Made by a program: the position numbers and the translations under genes. Below the pieces are notes generated by a model that was given only the letters and a program-made list of their open reading frames with translations, made no database searches and had not been told where the DNA came from. A stretch of DNA of 56,504 nucleotides from Fibrobacter succinogenes (GTDB lineage: Bacteria; Fibrobacterota; Fibrobacteria; Fibrobacterales; Fibrobacteraceae), in contig CADCGB010000005.1 in the NCBI GenBank assembly GCA_902800815.1, forward strand, positions 99,228-155,731, in the 5' to 3' direction. Shown piece by piece: positions 55,796 through 56,504 of this stretch (the first letter of the stretch is position 1; each line of letters begins with the position of its first letter).

Positions 55796-56504
55796 ATGAA
55801 AAAAGTGGTTGTAAAAATTGGTGGCAGCTTGGCGATCGACGAAGCCAAGCTGGCTGATTTTGTGTCGGCAGTCTCTACACTCCCCGGTAGTGGTTGTCAG
55901 GTGGCCGTGGTTCACGGCGGTGGCAAGGATATTAACGAAAATATTGCCTTGCTCAAGGAACAACCGACATTTATCGACGGCCTCCGAGTCACGACCCCGG
56001 GCATCATGAAGATGGTCGAGATGACCCTCTCGGGCCACGTGAACAAGAAGCTCGTGCGTATGTTGCTGAACAACAACTGCAACGCCATCGGTATTTCTGG
56101 CGTGGACGGCAACCTGTTCCAGGTCGTCAAGAAGCAGGGCAAGGTGGACCTTGGCCTAGTGGGTGAAATCAAGCAGGTCAATCCGAAGATTGTTGCTGAC
56201 CTGTGGAATGCAGGTTGGACTCCGGTCGTAAGCCCGATTTCCATCGGTGACGGCATGAGCTGGAACGTGAACGCCGACACGGCCGCAAGCGAACTGGCTG
56301 TGGCACTCGAAGCCGACCAGTTTGTGCTGGTGAGCGACGTGCCGGGCGTGATGGACGAAAACAAGAATGTAATTCCCGAACTGAGCGAAGTGGACGCCGA
56401 AAAGCTGATTGAAGCTGGCGTCATCTCCGGCGGTATGATTCCCAAAGTCCGCGAGAGTTTCAAGTCAATCCGACGAGGACTCAAGAGCATCCACATCGTG
56501 GGTT
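55796..56504 (+). CDS. argB: Acetylglutamate kinase (3' end outside the window)
   Basis: The visible 236 codons begin MKKVVVKIGGSLAID and continue to the window edge without a stop. The amino acid kinase marks are clear: VVKIGGS (phosphate loop), VVHGGGKDIN (second glycine loop), the LRVTT substrate segment, NADTAASELA and LVSDVPGVMDE. ArgB phosphorylates N-acetylglutamate in arginine synthesis. The protein lacks the usual longer N-terminal helix, so it is probably the arginine-insensitive type; that is inference. There is no clear Shine-Dalgarno (only GAGGA about 12 nt upstream). Roughly 30 codons are missing at the right edge. Confidence 0.94.
   Translation, partial: MKKVVVKIGGSLAIDEAKLADFVSAVSTLPGSGCQVAVVHGGGKDINENIALLKEQPTFIDGLRVTTPGIMKMVEMTLSGHVNKKLVRMLLNNNCNAIGISGVDGNLFQVVKKQGKVDLGLVGEIKQVNPKIVADLWNAGWTPVVSPISIGDGMSWNVNADTAASELAVALEADQFVLVSDVPGVMDENKNVIPELSEVDAEKLIEAGVISGGMIPKVRESFKSIRRGLKSIHIVG

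Overview
The window is bacterial chromosome and almost certainly comes from a Fibrobacter (Fibrobacterota). The signs are lipoproteins with long poly-serine linkers after the lipobox, three copies of the FISUMP domain (Fibrobacter succinogenes major paralogous domain, TIGR02145), three members of the Fibrobacter paralogous family TIGR02147, a GH74 xyloglucanase ending in a T9SS-like module, and a cytoplasmic GH8 oligoxylanase. This fits an anaerobic plant-fibre degrader with a Gram-negative envelope. I see no prophage, transposase, CRISPR array or rRNA.

Layout. 1-6.6 kb: a stem-loop repeat, then surface proteins, including a tandem triplet of cysteine-rich lipoproteins. 6.6-12 kb: uppP, a deacetylase-like gene, an M23 peptidase, tRNA-Ala(GGC), a cyclophilin and a FISUMP lipoprotein. 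12.1-15.9 kb: pyrR-pyrB-pyrC', where the dihydroorotase-like protein has lost its metal ligands, followed 3 nt later by a PilZ protein. 15.9-22 kb: the type IV pilus alignment operon pilMNOPQ, with an unusually enlarged PilP. 22-33.7 kb: housekeeping genes (holA, greA, argJ, argF, dus), a GH8 enzyme, a thioredoxin-reductase-like protein, the first TIGR02147/lipoprotein pair and a 31-residue COX24-type ribosomal protein. 33.7-38.5 kb: aspartoacylase-like and HAD proteins, a higBA toxin-antitoxin pair and a FISUMP lipoprotein. 38.5-39.5 kb: about 1 kb of non-coding, repeat-rich DNA with tRNA-Gly(CCC). 39.5-56.5 kb: xyloglucanase, putP, cysK, the second TIGR02147/lipoprotein pair, an LpxL-like acyltransferase, tex behind a structured leader, an orphan membrane sensor, the third TIGR02147/lipoprotein pair, a ferredoxin and argB, which runs off the window.

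Two patterns cut across the window. First, all three TIGR02147 genes (helix-turn-helix-like N-terminus) overlap the start of a lipoprotein gene by 4-8 nt, and inverted repeats lie upstream of each; this looks like a repeated regulator-plus-surface-lipoprotein cassette. Second, at least twelve genes have a -10-like hexamer ending 6-7 nt before the start codon and no usable Shine-Dalgarno sequence, which suggests widespread leaderless mRNAs. Functional assignments come from recognised motifs and family knowledge only; no database search was run.
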